The notes beneath the pieces were generated by a model that was given only the letters and a program-made list of their open reading frames with translations, made no database searches and was not told the DNA's origin. A stretch of 64,000 bases of DNA from a virus: positions 1 to 64,000 of IMG/VR virus record IMGVR_UViG_3300020417_001527. One strand, 5' to 3'. Made by a program: the position numbers and the translations under genes. How positions within the stretch are numbered: position 1 is the stretch's first letter; each line of letters begins with the position of its first letter. Shown piece after piece: positions 36,103 to 44,572 of the stretch.

Positions 36103-36539
36103 AAGAAATTACATGGGACACCTGTAAAAAGATATGGGTACATCATCTTTGGAAGGGCAGAAAAGATATCAAAACAATGAGTAGCATGGCATCTGCCACT
36201 GAAACTGATATGGAAATTTATAAGAAATACTTTCCTTATTTCTTTGGTGCTTATGTGGATGGAAAGTTAGCAGGTGTTAATTCAGGACATAAAACTTCAG
36301 AAACAAATTTTCGTTCTAGAGGATTATATGTGCTGGAAGAGTATCGTAGATTAAACGTTAGCACAGATATATTACAACACACAATAGATACTGCACGTGA
36401 TATGGGCTGTACCATGTGTTGGACTTTGCCTCGTGAAACAGCATTGCCGGCCTATGAAAAGGTTGGCTTTGTAAAAATGAGTGAATGGTTTGCTACAGAT
36501 ACCAGTGAAAGTAACTGTTATGCAGAGGTACAATTATGA
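36081..36539 (+). CDS. GNAT-family N-acetyltransferase
   Basis: 152 residues. FFGAYVDGKLAGVNSGHK, the strand-loop RGLYVLEEYRRLNVST (a variant of the acetyl-CoA-binding R/Q-x2-G-x-G/A loop) and LPAYEKVGFVKM at the end define a GNAT fold. The loop is EEYRRLNVS, with fewer glycines than usual. The substrate may be an amine on a sugar or protein. ATG 36081 or 36087; it joins the next gene by ATGA. Confidence 0.78.
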   Translation: MAMETQVKEITWDTCKKIWVHHLWKGRKDIKTMSSMASATETDMEIYKKYFPYFFGAYVDGKLAGVNSGHKTSETNFRSRGLYVLEEYRRLNVSTDILQHTIDTARDMGCTMCWTLPRETALPAYEKVGFVKMSEWFATDTSESNCYAEVQL

Positions 36540-37513
36540 GTAAAATAGATCGTAAAGAATATCAACGTTATTTTTTAGAAAAAGAATTGTTTGAACAATC
36601 AGATCAACATCAAGATTTAGACTTTGAAGATTATTATCCTGAACAACCATTGGAACCTTATTGGGATTCTCGTTGGTATGGCGGAGACAATGAACGATAC
36701 TTTTCACAGTTTGAACAAGCAGGTTGGATTGGTTGTCAAGGCATGGATTACAAATATGATCATGTCAAACAGGATCGTGTGTGGACACGTGAAGAAGTAA
36801 ACTATAATTTAGACAAGCACGGATTACGTTCAAATCACAGACCATCAGCAATGAGCAATAGCACTCGCATACTACACATGGGACAATGCAACACATTTGG
36901 AATGGGTTTAGCATACAAAGACAGTCACCCTGCTCTAACTGCCGAATACACAGGAGGATCACACATCAATCTTTCTCCTTATCATTCATTGATGACCATG
37001 TGGGAACCACTCAAACATTGGGTAGAAGAATATAAACCCACACACATTATTATCACCAATCCTCGTTTCTTTACAGAATCAGATTACATATATTTGCATT
37101 TGTATGAACAGAATGGACATAGAAATGATGCTGTAGAATGGCGTAAAGCACTGGCGGCCATGTATTTAGAAAACAATCGCAACTATGGTGAATTGTTTTT
37201 TGACTATGTTAACACACTCAATATACCCACAGCGTTCTACTTTGAACCCAGCAGACTGTGGAGACATCGTTGGATGAGACACATGAAGCCACGCAAAAAC
37301 ATGACCATCATGCGTGGAGACTTTAGTTGGGTTGTTGATCTTGCAAGGGATTGTAGACGACCTGGAATTAAATCTCAAATTAATATCGCAGAACAAATGG
37401 CTGATTGGATTGAAAATCCCAAGCCTCAATTGGGTCAATATATTAATCAAAAAGATTGGACATACAAATACCCACCAGTGGGCAAGTATGATATAAACAC
37501 TAACCTAGCTTAG
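36536..37513 (+). CDS. SGNH-like protein with degenerate nucleophile motif
   Basis: 325 residues. The middle of the protein follows the skeleton of the SGNH protein at 29159: YNLDKHGLRSNH corresponds to HYNSLGFRG, HMGQCNTFGMGL to VVGDSFVFGLGV, and RRPGIKSQ near the end to the DGKHPG His block. The Asp-Ser nucleophile pair is Gln-Cys here and the Asp and His of the triad are absent, so hydrolysis is unlikely unless Cys acts. About 100 extra N-terminal residues are unrecognised. The 3' end overlaps the convergent desaturase by 14 bases. Confidence 0.65.
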   Translation: MSKIDRKEYQRYFLEKELFEQSDQHQDLDFEDYYPEQPLEPYWDSRWYGGDNERYFSQFEQAGWIGCQGMDYKYDHVKQDRVWTREEVNYNLDKHGLRSNHRPSAMSNSTRILHMGQCNTFGMGLAYKDSHPALTAEYTGGSHINLSPYHSLMTMWEPLKHWVEEYKPTHIIITNPRFFTESDYIYLHLYEQNGHRNDAVEWRKALAAMYLENNRNYGELFFDYVNTLNIPTAFYFEPSRLWRHRWMRHMKPRKNMTIMRGDFSWVVDLARDCRRPGIKSQINIAEQMADWIENPKPQLGQYINQKDWTYKYPPVGKYDINTNLA

Positions 37514-38261
37514 TGGCCCAAACGTATTTTATCCACCAACCTACTGGATCAAACTGCCACCATTTTTCTTGTGTGGTATATCGCATAGGCTTTGCATGAT
37601 GATTGTTATGCCAACCTTCACCTAAACTTATCAATGCTATTAACCAATTGTTGGTTGAATGATCACGTGTGCGATGGTCCTGTGAACCCCACAGATGATT
37701 TATAATAGCATTTCCTCCTATGCCAGCAATGTATCCGTACATGATAGGAAATGAAAACACGATGCCTGCCAGTACTGGATGGTAAGCAAAAGTAAAAATT
37801 AATCCATATGTGTGAATTTTAAAATAATGTTTTTGAATAAATCTTAACTGTTTGTCACGTACAACATCACGCAACATTTTTGGTCGTGCGTTGAATGTTT
37901 TATAATATCCAAAAAACAATTTGTACCATGGTGTGTCTTTGGGACAATGTGGATCATCTTCTTTGTCTGAATTTGCATGATGTATTCTGTGTACAGCAAT
38001 AACATGAATAGGTGCACCAGACAATGCTAGTATTCCTAGCCACGACATTATGTTTCTACGTATAGGACCTGTTTCATAGGCTCGATGGCTCCAGTATCTG
38101 TGCCAACCTGCCCATGTGCCTACACCTATTGCAAACAGAGCCCATGCAAAACCTATCCAAAATAAATCCCATCTGTCATTGACAGAGCACCAATAGACTG
38201 TGTATATTGTTAATGCAATATTTGTAATTAATAATGTTCTTATTTTTGAACCGTAGCTCAT
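37500..38261 (-). CDS. Acyl-lipid/acyl-CoA delta-9-type fatty acid desaturase
   Basis: 253 residues with all three histidine boxes: H54-RYWS-H59 (HX4H), H91-RIHH (HXXHH), and WHNNHH late in the protein (HXXHH), with membrane segments between them. The layout matches the integral-membrane di-iron desaturases that place a double bond in C16/C18 chains. The length is a little short for the class but complete in motifs. Its likely site is the host inner membrane. It is last in minus-strand run F, joined by ATGA to the gene before it. Confidence 0.9.
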   Translation of the reverse strand: MSYGSKIRTLLITNIALTIYTVYWCSVNDRWDLFWIGFAWALFAIGVGTWAGWHRYWSHRAYETGPIRRNIMSWLGILALSGAPIHVIAVHRIHHANSDKEDDPHCPKDTPWYKLFFGYYKTFNARPKMLRDVVRDKQLRFIQKHYFKIHTYGLIFTFAYHPVLAGIVFSFPIMYGYIAGIGGNAIINHLWGSQDHRTRDHSTNNWLIALISLGEGWHNNHHAKPMRYTTQEKWWQFDPVGWWIKYVWATKLG

Positions 38262-38566
38262 GCACCTGCTTCGTATTCTGATGCTGTTACTGTTAACATG
38301 TTCATTTGTACTTTGAAATTATAACCTGCTGAAGATTCATTCAACAGTATGTTGCTCCAAACTGAATTGTTATCAATTTGTCCTTTACAATACACGGCAT
38401 TTTTTGCCTGTGCTAGTTTATATTCGATTGAATCAATCAAACTATTGTCAATTTGATTTTGAATAAAATTACGCATGTTGTTGGAAGGATCAACATCAGC
38501 AAAATAATCATCCACTGTGTTGTAAGGACCTACTCCTAAACATTTTCTGTAATACTGTATTGCCAT
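38258..38566 (-). CDS. Small hypothetical protein
   Basis: 102 residues from ATG 38566, six bases after GGAG; a second ATG one codon earlier is also usable. The protein is soluble and polar with MRNFIQNQIDNSLIDSIEYKLAQAKN as helix and a beta-like C-terminus. It contains VDDYFADVDP, loosely like VVDDYFANSG in the protein at 25152. No family recognised. It may be translationally coupled to the desaturase. Confidence 0.65.
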   Translation of the reverse strand: MAIQYYRKCLGVGPYNTVDDYFADVDPSNNMRNFIQNQIDNSLIDSIEYKLAQAKNAVYCKGQIDNNSVWSNILLNESSAGYNFKVQMNMLTVTASEYEAGA

Positions 38567-38586
38567 CATTGTCTCCTGTACTGTAT

Positions 38587-39042
38587 TTAGTATAGCTCAT
38601 TGGACCAATGTTCACTTGGTTTGGTATATTTTTGTCTGCCCTGTCCTTGTGATGGACCACGCTGTGAAAAATGATGATCCAACATCACAGCCAGCCCAGC
38701 TGGTCTAAGATCCATTTTGCTTTCTTTGTTGTATGCACTTTTACGAGCAACTTCTGTGTGACTCAACAGCATGTCCATGATAACCATGTGTGAACTTGCA
38801 GGTTTAGGCATACGGTCTAAACAATGAGCACCAAACACAGCAATACGAATTGTGTCGTTAAACTGCCAAAGATCTATTGCTTCAATGTATGACTCTTCCA
38901 GACTGGGCATGGATTTGTCTGCTGTCATTATCACACAATCAGGATAATAAGGATAGACAGTTTTTAAAAAATGCTGTGCATGTTTGTACTCAGGTAACAG
39001 TACAAAATTTTTACTCGGTATCGTGTATTTTGCTTTGTTCAA
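38587..39042 (-). CDS. Hypothetical protein
   Basis: 151 residues if translation starts at TTG 39042; an in-frame ATG at 39096 would add 18 strongly basic residues and overlap the upstream gene by 86 bases, so I prefer the TTG. The C-terminal third is rich in Gln, Gly and basic residues (RGPSQGQGRQKYTKP). A DCVIMTADKSMPSLEESYIEA segment is followed by HMVIMDMLLSHTEVAR. No named family is evident. Function unknown. Confidence 0.6.
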   Translation of the reverse strand: MNKAKYTIPSKNFVLLPEYKHAQHFLKTVYPYYPDCVIMTADKSMPSLEESYIEAIDLWQFNDTIRIAVFGAHCLDRMPKPASSHMVIMDMLLSHTEVARKSAYNKESKMDLRPAGLAVMLDHHFSQRGPSQGQGRQKYTKPSEHWSNELY

Positions 39043-39274
39043 GTAGTTTCTTCTTTTCTTCTTGTTGTATCCATTTTTCACGGAAGTCGTATACATTGTC
39101 CGACTTTATTAAACTGATAATTGAGTTTGTCAAGTCTACTTCTCTGCTCAGCATACTGATTTTTTTGGTTAACTTGATTAACTCATCTTGATAAAATTCT
39201 AATTCTTTTTCTTTGCGTAATTTTTGTTCAATGAACTCTGATATTAATATCAGTTTTGCATCATCATCGACCAT
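39011..39274 (-). CDS. Small coiled-coil protein
   Basis: 87 residues, almost entirely charged helix: KLRKEKELEFYQDELIKLTKK and a later WIQQEEKKKLLEQ have the heptad spacing of a coiled coil. ATG 39274; the gene ends inside the following gene's start region. A scaffold or dimerisation role is possible, but nothing more can be said from sequence. Confidence 0.58.
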   Translation of the reverse strand: MVDDDAKLILISEFIEQKLRKEKELEFYQDELIKLTKKISMLSREVDLTNSIISLIKSDNVYDFREKWIQQEEKKKLLEQSKIHDTE

Positions 39275-39275
39275 A

Positions 39276-39473
39276 TTAGTTCCCTACATCTTCGCCTAAA
39301 CCTACGCATATATAACCTTTGTGATATTCGTACGAACCTGTTAAAAACATTTGTCTGCCTTCAGCCGCCATTTGGCAACTTGGTTTGTAATCATATCTTG
39401 CTTCTTCAGTTACTGTGAATGTTCCATTTGCTTCTGCTGTAACCAACAGTAGCAACCACCATGTTTTGCCCAT
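39276..39473 (-). CDS. Small hypothetical protein with possible signal peptide
   Basis: 65 residues. The N-terminus MGKTWWLLLLVTAEANG looks like a short signal peptide or membrane anchor, followed by about 48 residues with two cysteines (PSCQMA and YICVG) and several Tyr. A secreted, disulfide-bonded product is conceivable. It lies two bases downstream of the asparagine-synthetase-like gene and one before the coiled-coil gene. Function unknown. Confidence 0.58.
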   Translation of the reverse strand: MGKTWWLLLLVTAEANGTFTVTEEARYDYKPSCQMAAEGRQMFLTGSYEYHKGYICVGLGEDVGN

Positions 39474-39475
39474 CT

Positions 39476-40849
39476 CTACTCACACTTTATCCCTAGTCCT
39501 CGTACCTGATTGTTCCAGGCACTCTGTGCAAATGGTCCTTTGCCTTCATAGGCACGTTTGTAATACCATTTCTCACTGCCATGCTTTTCTCTTTCGCTGT
39601 AGTCCAAACCCAAGGTGTATTCCATAACATAGTAGTCTGCCAATGGGTGTATATACCTTCTTTCATGATCTGTGCTATAGCCACGTATTCTAAATACTTT
39701 GTGATGCAGGCAACCTACATTGACCAAACAGTTTCGTTGATACTGTTTGTCTGTGCTGGTCCAGAAACCCCAACGATCCAGCGTTTCTCGTACATCATCA
39801 ACAATGCGTTTCCAAGCCATTTCTGCCATTACCTCATCACGTTCAAACTGGTCACTGAAACTACTGCAATTTAGAGTTGTGGTTTTAAAATTTTCAACAT
39901 GACTACACATCATGCTGGCAATTTCTTCCGCTTTCCATTCTCCATATCTGTTTACATAGTAGCTCAGTCTTTTACCGGCTTCTCCATAACTAATTATGTT
40001 CCCAACTTCACCGGTTATTACTGTGCCGTCTATTTTGTGTCTGTTCATGGTTTGATACTTTACCAGCCATGATGAATCGTTAAATTCATATTCCAATGGC
40101 GGATCATACGCAGGTGGCTTTATGTTGGCTTGTACATTTACAGGTGCAATACCTATCATTTCACCATTAAAAAGTGCATCGTGATATTCATTGTGTTTGC
40201 CTTTTTTATGTGTTATGGTGTAAAAGTCTATGTGTTTTTGATATCCTAATTGTGCCAATGCTGAGGCAACCACAGCTGAATCTCTACCACTGCTGAAAAG
40301 CATATTGATAGGCTGATCATAATACAATCTACGATCATAAATTTTTCTAATATTATTATCTAATAGCTCTTTGTATAGGTTGCCGTCCCACACATAGCCT
40401 TTGGGTCGTGCAATGTCTGAGTATCTATGCTGTACACCATTGTGTACATAATGTTCTGGTTTAACTGTGAGAATATCATCATATGGTGTGTGTTCGCCTA
40501 TAGCATAACAAAAACCAAACATAGAACGCTGTAATTCATACACACCATTTTTAATTCTGTAGTGTGCATCCTTCATCGGGTGTGTAGCATCTTGCACCCA
40601 CAATGACAAGTTGTGAAATATTTTTTCTGTGTCTGTGTAGAATAGTGGAGTTTCTGCTAGATGATTTACACATGCCCACCAGTTATCATCTTCAATGTAA
40701 ACAAATGCAAAGGAACCACGCAGTTCAATGGGAAACTGACCTTGGCGTAAACTTTCATATACTATACCTGGTGATAGATTTGCATCACCCCACCAATAAA
40801 AGTCTGGGTACAGTTCTTCAAATTTGTTATGTTGATTTATGAATATCAA
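39476..40849 (-). CDS. Asparagine-synthetase-like ATP-PPase without the glutaminase cysteine
   Basis: 457 residues. The C-terminal two-thirds holds a PP-loop, MLFSSGRDSAVVAS, typical of asparagine synthetases and related amide-forming enzymes that adenylate a carboxylate. The N-terminal domain resembles the class II glutaminase fold (LRGSFAFVYIE; HLAETPLFY) but begins MIFINQ from TTG 40849, so the nucleophilic Cys2 is absent. It would need ammonia, another amine, or a different use, as in beta-lactam synthetase. GGAG precedes the TTG. Substrate unknown. Confidence 0.78.
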   Translation of the reverse strand: MIFINQHNKFEELYPDFYWWGDANLSPGIVYESLRQGQFPIELRGSFAFVYIEDDNWWACVNHLAETPLFYTDTEKIFHNLSLWVQDATHPMKDAHYRIKNGVYELQRSMFGFCYAIGEHTPYDDILTVKPEHYVHNGVQHRYSDIARPKGYVWDGNLYKELLDNNIRKIYDRRLYYDQPINMLFSSGRDSAVVASALAQLGYQKHIDFYTITHKKGKHNEYHDALFNGEMIGIAPVNVQANIKPPAYDPPLEYEFNDSSWLVKYQTMNRHKIDGTVITGEVGNIISYGEAGKRLSYYVNRYGEWKAEEIASMMCSHVENFKTTTLNCSSFSDQFERDEVMAEMAWKRIVDDVRETLDRWGFWTSTDKQYQRNCLVNVGCLHHKVFRIRGYSTDHERRYIHPLADYYVMEYTLGLDYSEREKHGSEKWYYKRAYEGKGPFAQSAWNNQVRGLGIKCE

Positions 40850-41993
40850 ACGTTTTATCTCCAGGCCATAATGGCAGTTGAGTACCAGGTGCTCGTTTTG
40901 GTATTTTTGAGTCAGCTGAACTTACACAACTATCACTGATGCATGGCATTGGAGTATCGAACAGATTGAAACCTGTTTCTATGTTGCCGAGCGGAACATC
41001 CGCACAACTGTAGGAACGTTTGATACTTCCGTCAGGCTCTCGGATAATAATACTACGATATCCTGCACTACATTCCCATCCTTTAAATTTGTTAAAGTTA
41101 AACGCATTGAATCTCTCTGCTTGATCCATGTACCATGTTTCACCATTGGCATCTTTGAATTCAACCTGCATGTTCCACGGAACAGATTTGTCGTCTCGTT
41201 GATCTATTTCTGTGGGAATTTGAAACTGTGGTCTTGGACGGTCACTCCAAACAGCTTTCGTGTCGGTGTAGGCTCTTTGCGGCATTCCGTTGTAGAGTCG
41301 CTTGAGCATATCCCTAGTGTATCCATCAACCACTTTTGACGCAGTCGGATCCGACTGGGGTTTAAGTGTGACGTTGATTCCTTGTTCGTGGAAGAAGAGG
41401 GCGTTGTCCCAGTCTCGTTCAAATTGGTCGGGAACCATAACCATGTTAATGGTAATCTGTACATCGTGTTCTTGACACAGGATAAGTTTGTCGGCAAACT
41501 CCTGCATCTTCTCCTTTGTGTTTACGTGTTCAACGTGTAGACTACTAGTTATGCTCGCACGATGAAGTGGTTTTACTATTTCCACATACTGCTCAAACCA
41601 TTTTAATGGCCTTGAACAGTTTGACGTCATGTGGACACTAGTATAATTAGTGTTGCTGACATCAGAAGCCAAATGCCCAAGGATGTCCAAGTATCCTGGG
41701 TGGAAAGTAGGCTCACCGCCAGATAAAGAAAAATGAAAACTGTTAAAATTATTAGCACGAGCTTGTCTTTTTATCTCATCGATCGTAGCATTAATGAGGT
41801 GTGTGGGCCTGTGATCTTTTTTATCTGATCTGGCGTATGGCCAACAATAACTGCAACGGTAATTGCAAAAGCGACCAAGAAGCCAACTGACAGTAAACAT
41901 GTCTCTATAGAGCATCGTTCTTTGACCCACCCTAACAAGTTCGTCAAAAGGTATTTTAGTAAAGTCATAATCGCTCCATTTTAGTTCTGACAA
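40827..41993 (-). CDS. Radical SAM protein with C-terminal cysteine clusters
   Basis: 388 residues, TTG start at 41993. The core has C43, C47, C50 (RFCNYRCSYC) and SGGEPT at 91-96. The last 110 residues hold WECSAGYRS, YSCADV and MPCISDSCVSS, fitting one or two auxiliary clusters. It is related to 7640-8650 and 59618-60610. It lies directly upstream of the asparagine-synthetase-like gene with a 23-base overlap, so both may act on one product. Substrate unknown. Confidence 0.86.
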   Translation of the reverse strand: MSELKWSDYDFTKIPFDELVRVGQRTMLYRDMFTVSWLLGRFCNYRCSYCWPYARSDKKDHRPTHLINATIDEIKRQARANNFNSFHFSLSGGEPTFHPGYLDILGHLASDVSNTNYTSVHMTSNCSRPLKWFEQYVEIVKPLHRASITSSLHVEHVNTKEKMQEFADKLILCQEHDVQITINMVMVPDQFERDWDNALFFHEQGINVTLKPQSDPTASKVVDGYTRDMLKRLYNGMPQRAYTDTKAVWSDRPRPQFQIPTEIDQRDDKSVPWNMQVEFKDANGETWYMDQAERFNAFNFNKFKGWECSAGYRSIIIREPDGSIKRSYSCADVPLGNIETGFNLFDTPMPCISDSCVSSADSKIPKRAPGTQLPLWPGDKTFDIHKST

Positions 41994-42004
41994 AAGTTAA
42001 ACTC

Positions 42005-42736
42005 CTACTCTATATTATAACAAGAATCCCAGCACTTGTCAAGCCAGTCACGTCTTTTTGTGTAAAATTTTTCAAACACAGGCATTCGTATTTCTCTGTA
42101 ATTATCATATACAAAGTCAAAAATCTGTTTGTCTATGTCATTGTTAAACCACGAACATAAATCATATAACTCTTCTCGTTCGTCTTTGATGATTAAATTT
42201 ACAGGATCTACGGATTTCCACTTGACTTTGTGTTTATAATCCAGTATATATTGAGGAGTAGATTGAAAATAAAGTGTCCAAGCCAATGATTCTCGTGTGC
42301 TTGGTATCAGTGATATTGGTAAAAAATCCCAACCGATATTCTGAACTTTTTCTTTAATAACTTCTACCATTGGTTCATTGTTGTTCCAATGTGGATGACC
42401 ACTCATCCACACAGAGTGATAATTGTTAAGATCTTCTATTTTTAAATTATTATTCAAAACAAAAGTAAGCAACATATTCTGTAAATAGTTTTCCAGTATA
42501 GGTCTTTCATCATTCATTGTTTTTTCAAGTATAAACTGTACAATAGTTTTGTTAGGTAAATTTATACCCGAAGCAAGATCACGTGCTTGTTTTTTAAATG
42601 TGTCCTTGCCGCCAAAGCCTAGTGTTCCCACAGATGCTCCACCGCACATATTAGAAAACAAATCTCCAGCTGATCCAGATATAAATTCTAGATATATTAA
42701 ACGCTTTTTACCAACGTCTAACCAATCTCTTCCCAT
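42005..42736 (-). CDS. Uncharacterised protein, possible sulfotransferase-like P-loop
   Basis: 243 residues. LEFISGSAGDLFSN near the N-terminus resembles a phosphosulfate-binding loop; the proteins at 43541 and 57693 have a similar N-terminal loop and a later short Ser/Thr-His or Gly-His element. HSVWMSGHPHW may be the second conserved segment. The resemblance is weak and other P-loop or Rossmann folds are possible. It overlaps the upstream gene by 19 bases. Confidence 0.5.
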   Translation of the reverse strand: MGRDWLDVGKKRLIYLEFISGSAGDLFSNMCGGASVGTLGFGGKDTFKKQARDLASGINLPNKTIVQFILEKTMNDERPILENYLQNMLLTFVLNNNLKIEDLNNYHSVWMSGHPHWNNNEPMVEVIKEKVQNIGWDFLPISLIPSTRESLAWTLYFQSTPQYILDYKHKVKWKSVDPVNLIIKDEREELYDLCSWFNNDIDKQIFDFVYDNYREIRMPVFEKFYTKRRDWLDKCWDSCYNIE

Positions 42737-43560
42737 GAGTAAAACCTTTCTGTTGTTTCTGTTATAAAAAATATTCCTTCTGTGGCAGGTTGTAGTATAT
42801 CACCCAAACGAGTATTGTTGCCACGCATACGCAATCTATGATATCTATCAAACACTCCACAGTACACACAATTTTCTGTGTTTTCTCTGCCACGCACTTG
42901 ATCAAACACACCTTCATAACAGTTATACAAAGGTTTAAGTTTGCCCCATACGTCAGGATAATTGTCCCAAATGTATGACATGGGCTGACATTCAAATTTA
43001 AGTTGTGCATCATGTATTGCATCACCATAAAGATCAGCATACTCATCTGGTGTGGTTATTTCTCTGGTTGTATCTTCAAAGTCGCGGAACCAGGCTGTCC
43101 TGTGAAACTTTTTGTGTGGCCATTGCACTTCGGGATCTGGAAACAGTTCATGATGAAACTCGCAATCTCTCCACAGTATAGGCACAGTATCCAACTCTAG
43201 TATGCCAGATATAATACTGGCTTTGTCATTGGAAGGGTGTCTTACTTGTCCAGCTGACCAATGCCAATGAGCATGTACAGGAGTTAACAAACCATTCCTA
43301 TTAATTGAGTCTGTGATAATTTTTGCTTTGTGTATAAAGAATTCATCGCACCCACCAGATCGTTCTTCGGCCTCTTCGGCTGTGATGTTTTGCCAATCAT
43401 CACGTTTGCGTATGTCACGTATACGCATACATATTTCATTGCCTTTGTCAAAAAACTTTTTAAAAAATTCAATAGGCACATCAACCACAATGTCTCTGTG
43501 ATAATCTTTTTTGATATCAAAGTAATGTTCTAATTCCTGTTTAGGTGTGCGTTCCGGCAT
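42718..43560 (-). CDS. Uncharacterised protein with G-L-x2-P...HPSNDK motif
   Basis: 280 residues. NGLLTPVHAHWHW and RHPSNDK (108-113) form the clearest ParB-like example of the motif shared with 25152 and 26571. C-terminal GRENTENCVYCGVFDRYHRLR holds a CxxC. The resemblance to the ParB/Srx nucleotide-binding fold (a Gly-Leu turn followed by a loop with basic residue) is suggestive only. It could be an NTPase, a DNA-binding protein or a nuclease domain. Function unknown. Confidence 0.6.
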   Translation of the reverse strand: MPERTPKQELEHYFDIKKDYHRDIVVDVPIEFFKKFFDKGNEICMRIRDIRKRDDWQNITAEEAEERSGGCDEFFIHKAKIITDSINRNGLLTPVHAHWHWSAGQVRHPSNDKASIISGILELDTVPILWRDCEFHHELFPDPEVQWPHKKFHRTAWFRDFEDTTREITTPDEYADLYGDAIHDAQLKFECQPMSYIWDNYPDVWGKLKPLYNCYEGVFDQVRGRENTENCVYCGVFDRYHRLRMRGNNTRLGDILQPATEGIFFITETTERFYSWEEIG

Positions 43561-44572
43561 AGTCTACTGTGGCTCCTATTAAATCTATTACAGTTTGTTC
43601 TGACAGTTGATTTGCTTTATCCTCTGCAAAATATAAATCAACGAGTGTTTCAAACACTTCATACTCGTGTGGTTGTATTGATAAAAAGTCACACACATCT
43701 TGATATGTGCCTTCATAGTCTTTGTCACGTAACATTGCAAGTAAATCTATTTTAAGTTCTGGCACTGGCAAAGGTATTGTGTATTTGTTTATTTGTTCAT
43801 CTGCTATTTCAGATTGCCATTTATCCATCATGGTTGTCATGGTTGCATCTATATTGAATTTCATTGAAGCATGTGTGATTGCAATAACCAATTTATACCA
43901 TGTCCATGGTTTACCCATATATTCTAACAGAGCAAGACAGCGTTCTTTATCCATGTCACTATGCTGTTTGACTTTTTTTGCAAATTTGTTTTCAAACTCA
44001 TCCATGTAATCTTCGTGTGTGTTGTATTCATGAAACCAAATCTTTTTTATTATATTAGAAACAAACTGTGGCCAAGTGTCTGCATCTTTGGTATTCAAAC
44101 AGGTAATCACTCGAAAACTTTTAAATTGCTGTGGCCACATGTGTACTTCGCACCATGCTTCGTGTGATCGTGTGATGGTTTGTGTTGTACGATAGCGTTG
44201 TAATTTTTCTCTCAGTGTGTGTTCACGACTGGCTTCAATGGCATTAGCAATCGCTTTTTTATAGTATGCTTCTGATCCATCATAGTCATCTGTGTTCCAA
44301 TAATCATTTCTGTATTGATTGCTAACTTTTGCAACAAGATCAGAATTAATACGCCAACGATTCTGTTTGTTTACTTTTTTGGCTCGCATGTCTGTGTTAA
44401 GATCTGCTAGATCTTCATGTGTTGCAAGGAAACCAGCAAACCATTCACCACCTGTACCTGCTGTGTAATTTACAACTATTTGATCTTGATCAACATGATG
44501 TTCAGTCCAACGCCAGAAGTCTGAATTATCATCTTTGAATTCTGTCAAGAGAGATTTCATTGATATTGACAT
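43541..44572 (-). CDS. Uncharacterised protein, possible sulfotransferase-like P-loop
   Basis: 343 residues from ATG 44572, with another ATG at 44560. IVVNYTAGTGGEWFAGFL at about 32-49 resembles the phosphosulfate-binding loop, and TITRSHEAW further along could be the second conserved element. The large acidic and Lys-rich C-terminal part is unrecognised. It overlaps both neighbours, 20 and 44 bases. Sulfotransferase activity is a hypothesis; the call rests on motif-like similarity. Confidence 0.5.
   Translation of the reverse strand: MSISMKSLLTEFKDDNSDFWRWTEHHVDQDQIVVNYTAGTGGEWFAGFLATHEDLADLNTDMRAKKVNKQNRWRINSDLVAKVSNQYRNDYWNTDDYDGSEAYYKKAIANAIEASREHTLREKLQRYRTTQTITRSHEAWCEVHMWPQQFKSFRVITCLNTKDADTWPQFVSNIIKKIWFHEYNTHEDYMDEFENKFAKKVKQHSDMDKERCLALLEYMGKPWTWYKLVIAITHASMKFNIDATMTTMMDKWQSEIADEQINKYTIPLPVPELKIDLLAMLRDKDYEGTYQDVCDFLSIQPHEYEVFETLVDLYFAEDKANQLSEQTVIDLIGATVDYAGTHT

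Noticed and set aside
38877-39191. 104-codon open frame on the plus strand
   Set aside because: It crosses three minus-strand genes with better starts and spacing, and is compositionally a shadow.
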